A stretch of DNA of 64,000 bases from Gp6-AA40 sp963772955. Its GTDB lineage: Bacteria; Acidobacteriota; Vicinamibacteria; Vicinamibacterales; UBA2999. Within the stretch, counting starts at the first letter, position 1. The number at the start of each line of letters is the position of its first letter. The notes beneath the pieces were generated by a model. It did no database searches and had not been told where the DNA came from. It worked only from the letters and a program-made list of their open reading frames with translations. Made by a program: the position numbers and the translations under genes. Below are positions 57,932-64,000 of this stretch, piece by piece. The stretch spans positions 310,001-374,000 of the forward strand of contig CAVYZF010000010.1 of the NCBI GenBank assembly GCA_963772955.1, in the 5' to 3' direction.

Positions 57932-58747
57932 ATGAGTCCAGACCGTCGTGAGACCTTCCGAGTGCTCCACGAGAGCGGGTGCTTCGTCATGCCCAACCCG
58001 TGGGATCTCGGCACCGCCCGCGTCCTCGCCCAGATCGGGTTTCCGGCGATCGCGACGACGAGCTCCGGGCTGGCCTGGTCGATGGGCCGCCAGGACAACA
58101 ACGTGACGCTCGATGAAACCGTGCGGCATCTCCATGCCGTGGCGCAGGCCGTCGATGTACCGGTGAACGCGGACTTCACCAACGGCTTCGCGATCATGCC
58201 CTTCGATGTGGCCAATAACGTCGCGGCGGCGGTGACGACGGGAGTGGCGGGACTCTCGATCGAAGATTCAACGCTCGATGAAGCGAACCCGCTGTTCGAG
58301 TTCGATCTGGCCGTAGACCGCATTCGCGCGGCCCGCGGCGCCATCGACGAGAGCCGCACCGGCGTCCTCCTCACCGCCCGTTCCGAGGGCTTCATCGTCG
58401 GGCGCCCGGACCTGGCCGAGACGATTCGCAGGCTCACGGCCTATGCCGAAGCGGGCGCCGATTGTTTGTATGCGCCCGGTATCCGCGAGAAGAGCGACAT
58501 TTCGGCGGTGGTGCGCGCGGTTGCGCCGAAACCGGTCAATGTCCTCGTCGGCAGCGACTTCACGACGGTCTCTGAGCTCGCCGCGCTCGGTGTTCGCCGG
58601 ATCAGCGTCGGCGGCGCGCTGGCACGCGCGGCGTGGGGCAGCTTCCTCTACGCGGCGCAGGAGATCGCCGAGCACGGGACGTTCGGACGCCTGGCGGGTG
58701 CAGTCCCGTTCCCGGTACTGAACCGGCGCTTCGATCCGTCTGCGTGA
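57932..58747 (+). CDS. Isocitrate lyase/PEP mutase family enzyme
   Basis: A 271-residue TIM-barrel enzyme of the PEP mutase/ICL superfamily. Blocks: CFVMPNPWDLGTARVLAQIG, ATTSSGLAWSMGRQDNNVTL, VPVNADFTNGFAI (substrate-metal loop), GLSIEDSTLDEANPLFEFDL, GVLLTARSEGFIVGR and ADCLYAPGIREKSDISAVV. The metal-binding Asp and Glu, and the Arg of T-A-R-S-E, are in place, but the mutase/lyase-specific KKCGH segment is replaced, as in oxaloacetate decarboxylase- and carboxyphosphonoenolpyruvate-like members. The reaction is not assignable from sequence; C-C or C-P lyase chemistry on a 2-oxo or phosphono acid is likely. It ends in a four-base overlap (GTGA) with the following metallopeptidase fusion gene. 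Confidence 0.85.
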   Translation: MSPDRRETFRVLHESGCFVMPNPWDLGTARVLAQIGFPAIATTSSGLAWSMGRQDNNVTLDETVRHLHAVAQAVDVPVNADFTNGFAIMPFDVANNVAAAVTTGVAGLSIEDSTLDEANPLFEFDLAVDRIRAARGAIDESRTGVLLTARSEGFIVGRPDLAETIRRLTAYAEAGADCLYAPGIREKSDISAVVRAVAPKPVNVLVGSDFTTVSELAALGVRRISVGGALARAAWGSFLYAAQEIAEHGTFGRLAGAVPFPVLNRRFDPSA

Positions 58748-61701
58748 GTGCACGAGCCGCAATCTGCTCGTGCCTGTTCTTTCTTGTCGCGGCTGATGCC
58801 AGCGCGCAGCCTGGTGTTCCCTTCGCGAACTACCGGACCTTCGAAACGCCGCACTTCATCCTGACCTTCGAGCCTGGATTGGAGGTGTATGCCGGCCGCA
58901 CGGCGACCCAGGCTGAAACGGCGTATGCGTTCCTGGCGCGCATGTACGGATCGATTCCGCGAGGAAAGATTCGGATCGTGCTCGTCGACCAGGGCGATCG
59001 GTTCAACGGCGCTGCGACTCCGTCTCCCACCAACCGAATCGTCGTGTTCGCACATACGCCCGTAGACGATGAGCTGTTCTATACGCGCGATCCGGTCGAG
59101 CTCCTCGCGACGCACGAGCTCACACACATCTTTCATCTCGACGAGGCGCGTGGAATCTGGCGCGTGCTGCGACACGTGTTCGGCCGCAGCGAACTGACCT
59201 TCCCGCATCTGTTCGACGGCGACGCCATCATCGAAGGCCTCGCGACGTACTACGAATCGAGCCTGACCGATGGCGGGCGGATCCGCGGTTCGCAGTTTCC
59301 CGAGACGCTGCGCGCCGCGGTGCTCGAGACGAATGGTCCGCACCTGGACGAAGCCCAGTTCGACCCTGGTGCGTGGCCACTTGATCGGCACTACGTGTTC
59401 GGCGGCCTCTTCATCGATCATCTCGCCACCCGGTACCGTGCAACCACGCCGCCACAATGGATGGCGCGGCGGGCGGGGAGCCTGGGATCGATCGTCTCTC
59501 ATGGAGCGGGCGTCGGCGATCTGTTCGGCGGCAACAGCCTGTCCGAGGAGTGGAGCTACTGGGTCGCGAACGAACGAAGCAAGGCATTGCAACTGCGAGA
59601 CCGGCTTCGAGCCAGTGCTCCAGGTCTCGCCGAGACGACGCCTCTCTGCGACATTGCCCACTTCACGGCGTTTCCGCGGGTCTCCCCTGATGGATCGCGC
59701 GTCGCGTTTTTGACGACCGACGAGGGGCGCAAACCGCTGGGTCTCTACGTTGCGGATCTCCAGACGTGCGCCGCGCGGCGAATTGCGCGGGTCAATGGTG
59801 CGCAGGCGTTGTCGTGGACACGCGACGGACGGTCGATCGTGTTGTCACAGCTCGAGCTGGTGGACAACGCGCGCGCGCTTGGCGACCTGTATCGAATCGA
59901 CGTCGACTCGGGCGCGGTGACTCGCCTCACGCGATCCGAGCGGCTCGCGTCGCCGGATGTTCACCCGAATGGCCGGACGATTGTGGCTGTGCAATATCTG
60001 CGCGAGCGCAGCCGGCTGGTCACGGTCGATATCGAGTCGGGCATGGTGACCGGACTGACGCAGTTCGCCGAGCGGACCCAGTGGGGACCCGCCCGCTGGT
60101 CGCCCGACGGAGAGCGACTCGCAGCGATTCGATTCCGCCGGTTCACGTCGCTCGATCTCGTTCTGCTCTCTGCCGATGGCCGCGTGTTGCAATCGCTCAC
60201 CGACGATCGTGCGCTCGAGGGCGTCCCCGAGTGGGACACGAACACTCCAGCCGGGATCCAGCGATTGTTCTTCACGTCGGATCGCAGCGGCGTCCGCGAG
60301 CTGTACAGCCTCGAGCTCGAAGGGGATGCCACTCGCCGGCTGTATCTGACGGCGCGGGTTGCGACCGGAATACACGACGCGACCGTCGTCCCGGAGCCGA
60401 ATCGATCGGCCGATGCTCCCGCGGCGAAGAGAACCACGATTGTCGCGACGGTCACGCATGCGGACGGCCGCCACCTCGAACGTTTCGACATTAATCGCGA
60501 CGGATGGGTCGCGATGCCGCCACCAGACGTACCCACCGCGTCGCCAGCGGACGTCGAACCGCCGCCTCTCTCACCGCAGGAGATGTTCCCGACCAGGCCA
60601 TACAAACCGGTGGGCGACTTGATTCCGCGCGGCTGGTCGCCGGTCTTTGCAACGGTCGAAGAGCTGGGGCTGTTCGTAGGCGGAGCGACTGGTAGTGTCG
60701 ATGTGATCGGCCGGCACTCGTGGCAGGCCACCGGTGCGTATGGGCCCGATGGCCGAACGGTCGGATCCGCGAACTACGCGTATCGCCGCTTCGCGCACGC
60801 CGCGATGTTTGGACAATTCGCGTCGACATGGCGGCTCGAGCAGCGCATCGACTCCAGCGTCGGTGAATTGCTGCGCCTTGAACGCAAACGTTCGGCGGCG
60901 TTCGGCGTCGTCTTTCCGTGGCAGACGTTTCGTCGGGCGACGTTCATCAGCACGAGCGTTCAGATTGAAGACCGATATCGCGAAGACGTCGGCGATGCGC
61001 TGCCCGTGTCGAGCGCCCCTGCGATTCAGCAGGATCCGGCGCTCGTCGGGGGAGGCCTTGGCCTGAGCTTCGGCAATGCGCAGGCGGGCCTGCGATCGAT
61101 TTCCGCGCAGGACGGCGTGCGGATGATCGGGGCGATCGACTACCTCAAGGCCACGGAGGGCGATCGCTGGCGATCGGGTTGGGAGGTGGGCGCATCGTTG
61201 TACAAATCGTTTCCCTCATGGACGACGTCAGGTCGTCCGGTATTCGCTGCGAGTGCGCGCGTTGCCGAACAGCGAGGCCCTGCGGCTGGCCGTTTGACTG
61301 CGGGTGGGCTGGGGACCGCATCGATTCTCGAAGCGGGCAGCTCGGACTTCGAAGTCCGTGGCTATCCGCCGGGGTTCGTCGTGGCGAACGCGATGTGGAG
61401 TGCGCGAACGGAGATGCGGCTGCCTGTCGCTCGTGTCAGTCGTGGGCTTGGAGTGCTGCCGTTGTATCTGCGCGGCTTCTCCTCGTCCTGGTTCGTCGAC
61501 AGTGTGGGAGCCGCGGCCAGTGCCGATCGACTCGGGTCTCCGCAGCTCGTATCCACTGGTGCCGAGCTCTCGACGGACATCACGCTGTTCTCGTTTGTCC
61601 CCATTCGCATCCGCACCGGCGTTGGTGTTCCGCTGAAGTCTCTCGGGCCGGTCACGAGCGGCGACAGCCGGTTCTACATCACGGCCGGCACATCGTTCTA
61701 A
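58744..61701 (+). CDS. Exported fusion: HExxH metallopeptidase-like domain, PD40 propeller, C-terminal outer-membrane barrel
   Basis: A 985-residue protein starting with a GTG that overlaps the preceding stop by four bases. The signal peptide (SARAAICSCLFFLVAADASA) ends near AQPGV. An M1/M48-like zinc-peptidase domain follows: VELLATHELTHIFHLDEARG has the HExxH motif, with IIEGLATYYESS supplying a Glu/Tyr helix as in gluzincins. Residues 310-600 form a TolB/PD40 propeller (RVSPDGSRVAFLTTDEG, WTRDGRSIVLSQLEL, WSPDGERLAAIRF). The last 350 residues are strand-rich (VDVIGRHSWQATGAYGPDGR, LYKSFPSWTTSGRPVFAAS) and end TSGDSRFYITAGTSF with a C-terminal Phe, as in BamA- or surface-antigen-type barrels. 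A barrel-propeller-protease polypeptide would place the peptidase on the outer membrane; topology is inferred. The stop overlaps the TIR gene by four bases. Confidence 0.8.
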   Translation: MSARAAICSCLFFLVAADASAQPGVPFANYRTFETPHFILTFEPGLEVYAGRTATQAETAYAFLARMYGSIPRGKIRIVLVDQGDRFNGAATPSPTNRIVVFAHTPVDDELFYTRDPVELLATHELTHIFHLDEARGIWRVLRHVFGRSELTFPHLFDGDAIIEGLATYYESSLTDGGRIRGSQFPETLRAAVLETNGPHLDEAQFDPGAWPLDRHYVFGGLFIDHLATRYRATTPPQWMARRAGSLGSIVSHGAGVGDLFGGNSLSEEWSYWVANERSKALQLRDRLRASAPGLAETTPLCDIAHFTAFPRVSPDGSRVAFLTTDEGRKPLGLYVADLQTCAARRIARVNGAQALSWTRDGRSIVLSQLELVDNARALGDLYRIDVDSGAVTRLTRSERLASPDVHPNGRTIVAVQYLRERSRLVTVDIESGMVTGLTQFAERTQWGPARWSPDGERLAAIRFRRFTSLDLVLLSADGRVLQSLTDDRALEGVPEWDTNTPAGIQRLFFTSDRSGVRELYSLELEGDATRRLYLTARVATGIHDATVVPEPNRSADAPAAKRTTIVATVTHADGRHLERFDINRDGWVAMPPPDVPTASPADVEPPPLSPQEMFPTRPYKPVGDLIPRGWSPVFATVEELGLFVGGATGSVDVIGRHSWQATGAYGPDGRTVGSANYAYRRFAHAAMFGQFASTWRLEQRIDSSVGELLRLERKRSAAFGVVFPWQTFRRATFISTSVQIEDRYREDVGDALPVSSAPAIQQDPALVGGGLGLSFGNAQAGLRSISAQDGVRMIGAIDYLKATEGDRWRSGWEVGASLYKSFPSWTTSGRPVFAASARVAEQRGPAAGRLTAGGLGTASILEAGSSDFEVRGYPPGFVVANAMWSARTEMRLPVARVSRGLGVLPLYLRGFSSSWFVDSVGAAASADRLGSPQLVSTGAELSTDITLFSFVPIRIRTGVGVPLKSLGPVTSGDSRFYITAGTSF

Positions 61702-62618
61702 CGCGACGGCTCCGGGGAATTCGCTGTCGGGCCAGCGTCGCGCTTTGCGGTGAATTGGACCGGCACGCTCGAACTGCCGCCTTCGCTTTGCATCGTGAAC
61801 GCGATCGTGTCACCTGCAATCGTGCCGCGATAACGATGCACGACGCCAGCCGTCCTGTCTCCACTCACTTCCTCCGTGCGAGTCTGAAACACGACGCGGT
61901 CACCGGTGAGCGATCCATCTACGATGCCGCGCGGCACGCGGAGGAACGAGGCGCTGCCGATGACGGCACCACTGTCGAGTGTGAAAGAGAACCGTTCCGT
62001 GTACTTGTCTCCCCAGTCGTAGGTCACCTCCGCGCTCCAGTTGCCATCGAGAGCAATCTGCGTCTGGCGCGAACGCAGAGAGACGAACGCTCCAAGCCCT
62101 GCGGCGATCACGAGAATTGCAGCGGCGATTGCAGCGAGTGAACGGCGCCGCGAGGGAGCGGCCTTCCGCGCGAGCTTTTCGGTGGCGTCGATCAAGCGGT
62201 CGACGTCGTAGCTCCATCGCTCGTCGCTGATGTCGTGCGCATCGTGCACGGCGAGCGGCTTGAGCGGTTCGGGAAGCGACGGTGCGAGCGGCATACCTGC
62301 GCCCTGCACGAGCACCGGGATGACGGGCACGCCGTGCTCCAGCGCCATGCCGATCTCGGTCCGCACGAAGTCGTTGGGCAGATCGAGCCGCCGCTTGCCG
62401 GCTGACGAGCAGGTCAACCACTGCTTGCCGATCAGTGCCAGAACGACGTCGCTCGATTTGATCGCAGTCTGAATCACCTCGACAAAGTTGGTGCCCGAGT
62501 CGATGTCGCTCAGGTCCATGAACACGTTGTCAGCGCCGAAATGCGACTGAAGTGAATCGTGCAGCCGGCCGGCGTGCCCGGCGCTGTCCTCGCGCCGGTA
62601 GCTGATGAAGACTTTCAT
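61698..62618 (-). CDS. TIR domain protein with transmembrane helix and C-terminal external domain
   Basis: A 306-residue protein. Residues 1-145 are a TIR domain: MKVFISYRREDSAGHAGRLH, SGTNFVEVIQTAIKSSDVVL, ALIGKQWLT, VRTEIGMALEHGVPVIPVLV. The Glu of T-E-I-G-M-A is at the position of the catalytic Glu of TIR NADases, so NAD+-cleaving activity is possible. A membrane helix (AIAAAILVIAAGLGAFVSLR, about 160-180) is followed by a beta-rich external part (GNWSAEVTYDWGDKYTERFS, IVDGSLTGDRVVFQTRTEEV, GVVHRYRGTIAGDTIAFTMQ). No other recognised defence gene is adjacent, so membership of an anti-phage system is unproven; TIR-TM proteins may also be signalling adaptors. The 3' end overlaps the convergent metallopeptidase gene by four bases. 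Confidence 0.85.
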   Translation of the reverse strand: MKVFISYRREDSAGHAGRLHDSLQSHFGADNVFMDLSDIDSGTNFVEVIQTAIKSSDVVLALIGKQWLTCSSAGKRRLDLPNDFVRTEIGMALEHGVPVIPVLVQGAGMPLAPSLPEPLKPLAVHDAHDISDERWSYDVDRLIDATEKLARKAAPSRRRSLAAIAAAILVIAAGLGAFVSLRSRQTQIALDGNWSAEVTYDWGDKYTERFSFTLDSGAVIGSASFLRVPRGIVDGSLTGDRVVFQTRTEEVSGDRTAGVVHRYRGTIAGDTIAFTMQSEGGSSSVPVQFTAKRDAGPTANSPEPSR

Positions 62619-62710
62619 CGCGACGAATTATCGCGCGTCTTGCTGAGTCATTGCGCGCGCAACCTCAACCGCGACCGGAGGCTGGCGCGCATCGTGCACG
62701 TTTTGTCGGC

Positions 62711-63060
62711 ATGCGCACGACACTCCTCGCGATCGCCGCTGTCGTCGCTGCCACTCGCGGCAAGCGCCGTATCTCGACGATCCGCGCAGCTATTCAGTAA
62801 CAGTCGATCACGGTGAGGTCGCCGTCGATCCTCACCTCGTTGAACGCGCTCATGACCCGTGCGCTCGTCGGCCACTCGAACGTTCGAAGCATGGGAATCT
62901 CCGTCGATGTCGATGCCGATGGCCGATTGCGACAGAAGGGAACGCTGAAGATGGGCGTTCCCGTGCCGTTCGATGTGAAGGCGAGCGTCAGTCCGGCTCC
63001 TGATGGACGTCTTCGAATTCACTCCGAAACATGCCGGACTCCAACGACCTGCCTCGCCAG
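62711..63060 (+). pseudogene. Decayed exported-protein gene with internal stop
   Basis: An ATG opens MRTTLLAIAAVVAATRG, a signal-like sequence, but the frame reaches TAA after 29 codons. Just past it, in the same frame, coding-like sequence resumes as SITVRSPSILTSLNALMTRA, GISVDVDADGRLRQKGTLKM, GVPVPFDVKASVSPAPDGRL and RIHSE. This matches the S-L-N-x-L-M-N ... Q-K-G-T-x-x-K-G-V-x-V-P-F-x-x-x ... x-P-D-G-x-[IL]-R-[IL]-H pattern of a periplasmic protein family in environmental bacteria (DUF2993/LmeA-like). After RIHSE the similarity stops and the frame runs into the convergent DUF4159 gene. The gene has therefore lost its 3' half and acquired a stop. The rest of this gap holds nothing that I recognise. 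Confidence 0.55.
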
Positions 63061-63081
63061 AAGAGGCCGTGGCAGGGCCTG

Positions 63082-63894
63082 TCAGTGGGTCATCGCGTAG
63101 AGCAGTACATTGACCGCGACGCGGTACCCATCGATCGAGAATTGATAGAAGTACTGCGGATCCTCTCCTTCACGCTCCCACGAATCGCTCACGTCCGTGT
63201 TGTGCGTCATGAAGACCATGACGCGCCCCTGCGCGTCGGCAATTCCGCGCGCGTGCACTTGCGCACTGTCCGCGCCGCGCTCGGACGTGCCGCGGCCTGA
63301 GAGGAAGGTACCGATGCCAGGAATCTGCGGTACGCCCGTGAGATCGAACATCGTGTGGAAGAGAGGATGACTGCTCGGCAGATCGACGATCGGATAGTCG
63401 GGTGCTGGAAACACTTTTCGAATCTCGCTCTCCCAGACATCCCACGCGTACGAGCCCCAGAAGTCGTCGACCCAGAGGAAGCCGCCCTTCAACAGGTAGG
63501 TTCTCAGCAGCGCCGCGTCCTGTTCGGTGAAGAGCAGCCGTCCCACCTCCTGCATGATGATCACCGGGCACTGGAACAGCTCATCGTCTGTGAGTCGCAC
63601 GATGAGATGGTTTGGCTGGCCCGGTGCGTTGAAACTGACCGCGATCTTCGTCAGCTCTGAAACGCGAATCGAGAGATCGATGTCTGCGAGCGGATAGTCG
63701 GTCAGCCAGCTGCCGCCGTCGCCGCGGGGATTCGCTCGGTACACCGCGCGGCAATAGTGGAACCGCCCGTCGAAGCTTTCGGGTCGCGCGAGATGCGCCT
63801 CGAGGCTGTTATCCACGCGACGAAACTGCGCCCACGCGAAGCTCGCGACGAGGAGCGCGATCGGTACGAAGACCGCAACGGTCCGACGCCTCAT
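63082..63894 (-). CDS. DUF4159 domain exported protein (second copy)
   Basis: A 270-residue protein with signal segment VAVFVPIALLVASFAWAQ. DUF4159 motifs: FDGRFHYCRAVYRANPRGDG, GSWLTDYPLADIDLSIRVSE, LTDDELFQCPVIIMQEVGRL, LRTYLLKGGFLWVDDFWGSY and WDVWESEIRK; it ends YRVAVNVLLYAMTH. It is homologous to the copy near 47.5 kb but longer around the middle (PQIPGIGTFLSGRGTSERGA). The domain is Rossmann-like without an evident catalytic triad. The stop lies next to a decayed gene; the start faces a possible divergent gene at the window edge. Function unknown. Confidence 0.85.
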   Translation of the reverse strand: MRRRTVAVFVPIALLVASFAWAQFRRVDNSLEAHLARPESFDGRFHYCRAVYRANPRGDGGSWLTDYPLADIDLSIRVSELTKIAVSFNAPGQPNHLIVRLTDDELFQCPVIIMQEVGRLLFTEQDAALLRTYLLKGGFLWVDDFWGSYAWDVWESEIRKVFPAPDYPIVDLPSSHPLFHTMFDLTGVPQIPGIGTFLSGRGTSERGADSAQVHARGIADAQGRVMVFMTHNTDVSDSWEREGEDPQYFYQFSIDGYRVAVNVLLYAMTH

Positions 63895-63925
63895 GCGCTA
63901 ACTCTATACCTCGCACCGCCAGCTC

Positions 63926-64000
63926 ATGCCGTCGATCGCTGATGACCTCCGCCGGTCGGCGAGCCAGATCACCCGTCGGCTGACCGACATCAGTTGCGGA
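63926..64000 (+). CDS. Possible start of a divergent gene cut by the window edge
   Basis: An ATG opens MPSIADDLRRSASQITRRL and stays open to the last base (25 codons). It is divergently placed relative to DUF4159, which often has a divergent neighbour, but the fragment is too short to classify and no Shine-Dalgarno is evident. Confidence 0.25.
   Translation, partial: MPSIADDLRRSASQITRRLTDISCG

Noticed and set aside
61698..62618. An anti-phage island around the TIR gene
   Set aside because: Neighbours are a barrel-propeller peptidase, a decayed gene and DUF4159; no effector partner, integrase or other defence gene was seen.

Overview
The window is GC-rich, densely coded bacterial DNA with no rRNA, tRNA, CRISPR array, integrase or insertion sequence that I could recognise. 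Its gene content points to an Acidobacteriota genome, most likely a Vicinamibacteria-type soil organism. The evidence is two TonB-dependent receptors with an N-terminal carboxypeptidase-regulatory-like domain, two soluble-type Ser/Thr kinases fused to TPR or PD40 propeller modules, an HTH-TPR regulator, an FG-GAP/ASPIC-UnbV protein, two DUF4159 proteins, and four members of a secreted family with a G-R/S-W-[ED]-G-[ND]-T-L-V-V motif. This placement is inferred from family composition, not from a marker gene.

Layout. 0-4.4 kb: end of an NPCBM carbohydrate-binding protein, two SAM methyltransferases (Methyltransf_11 and FkbM), decayed NPCBM fragments, a DUF4136 protein and a frameshifted small membrane gene. 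4.4-10.7 kb: a two-gene overlapping operon of a giant membrane protein (duplicated DyP-associated domain, DyP-type peroxidase, multi-pass membrane region, patatin-like hydrolase) and a catalase-like heme protein. 10.8-16.9 kb: TPR-kinase, TonB-dependent receptor and ECF sigma factor. 16.9-23.2 kb: a minus-strand cluster (GH19 lysozyme/chitinase-like, secreted protein, EF-hand protein, very large patatin-like membrane protein whose motif order is rearranged), headed by a 26-bp perfect palindrome. 23.2-29 kb: a frameshifted HD-GYP/GAF/GGDEF protein, a subtilase with C-terminal NIVWG repeats, and a DUF6152-like secreted protein. 29-38.9 kb: PD40-kinase, outer-membrane barrel, HTH-TPR regulator, vanadium-haloperoxidase/PAP2 protein, Na+/H+ antiporter, SMP-30 propeller. 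38.9-47.2 kb: DUF3617, SGNH hydrolase, a PpiC-FG-GAP-ASPIC fusion overlapping a CusF-SCO1 protein, and a second TonB-dependent receptor. 47.2-57.7 kb: DUF4159, secreted repeat families, a leaderless intracellular-type subtilase with a stand-alone propeptide/I9-like protein, a DksA-type zinc finger, TPR, DUF423 and a cytochrome c-prime-like gene. 57.9-64 kb: PEP mutase/isocitrate lyase-like enzyme, a metallopeptidase-propeller-barrel fusion, a TIR membrane protein, a decayed gene and another DUF4159.

The best candidate for an undescribed system is the pair of patatin-like membrane proteins with their partners. One is physically fused to a DyP peroxidase and translationally coupled to a catalase-like protein, suggesting linked lipid release and (hydro)peroxide chemistry at the membrane. 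The other sits in a possible operon with a periplasmic Ca2+-binding-type EF-hand protein. A vanadium haloperoxidase-like gene adds a further peroxide-type fold in the same 64 kb. A second notable pair is the leaderless subtilase plus its separate propeptide-like protein. Several genes carry single frameshifts or stops (small membrane gene, HD-GYP gene, two relic genes), so either local decay or residual assembly errors are present.
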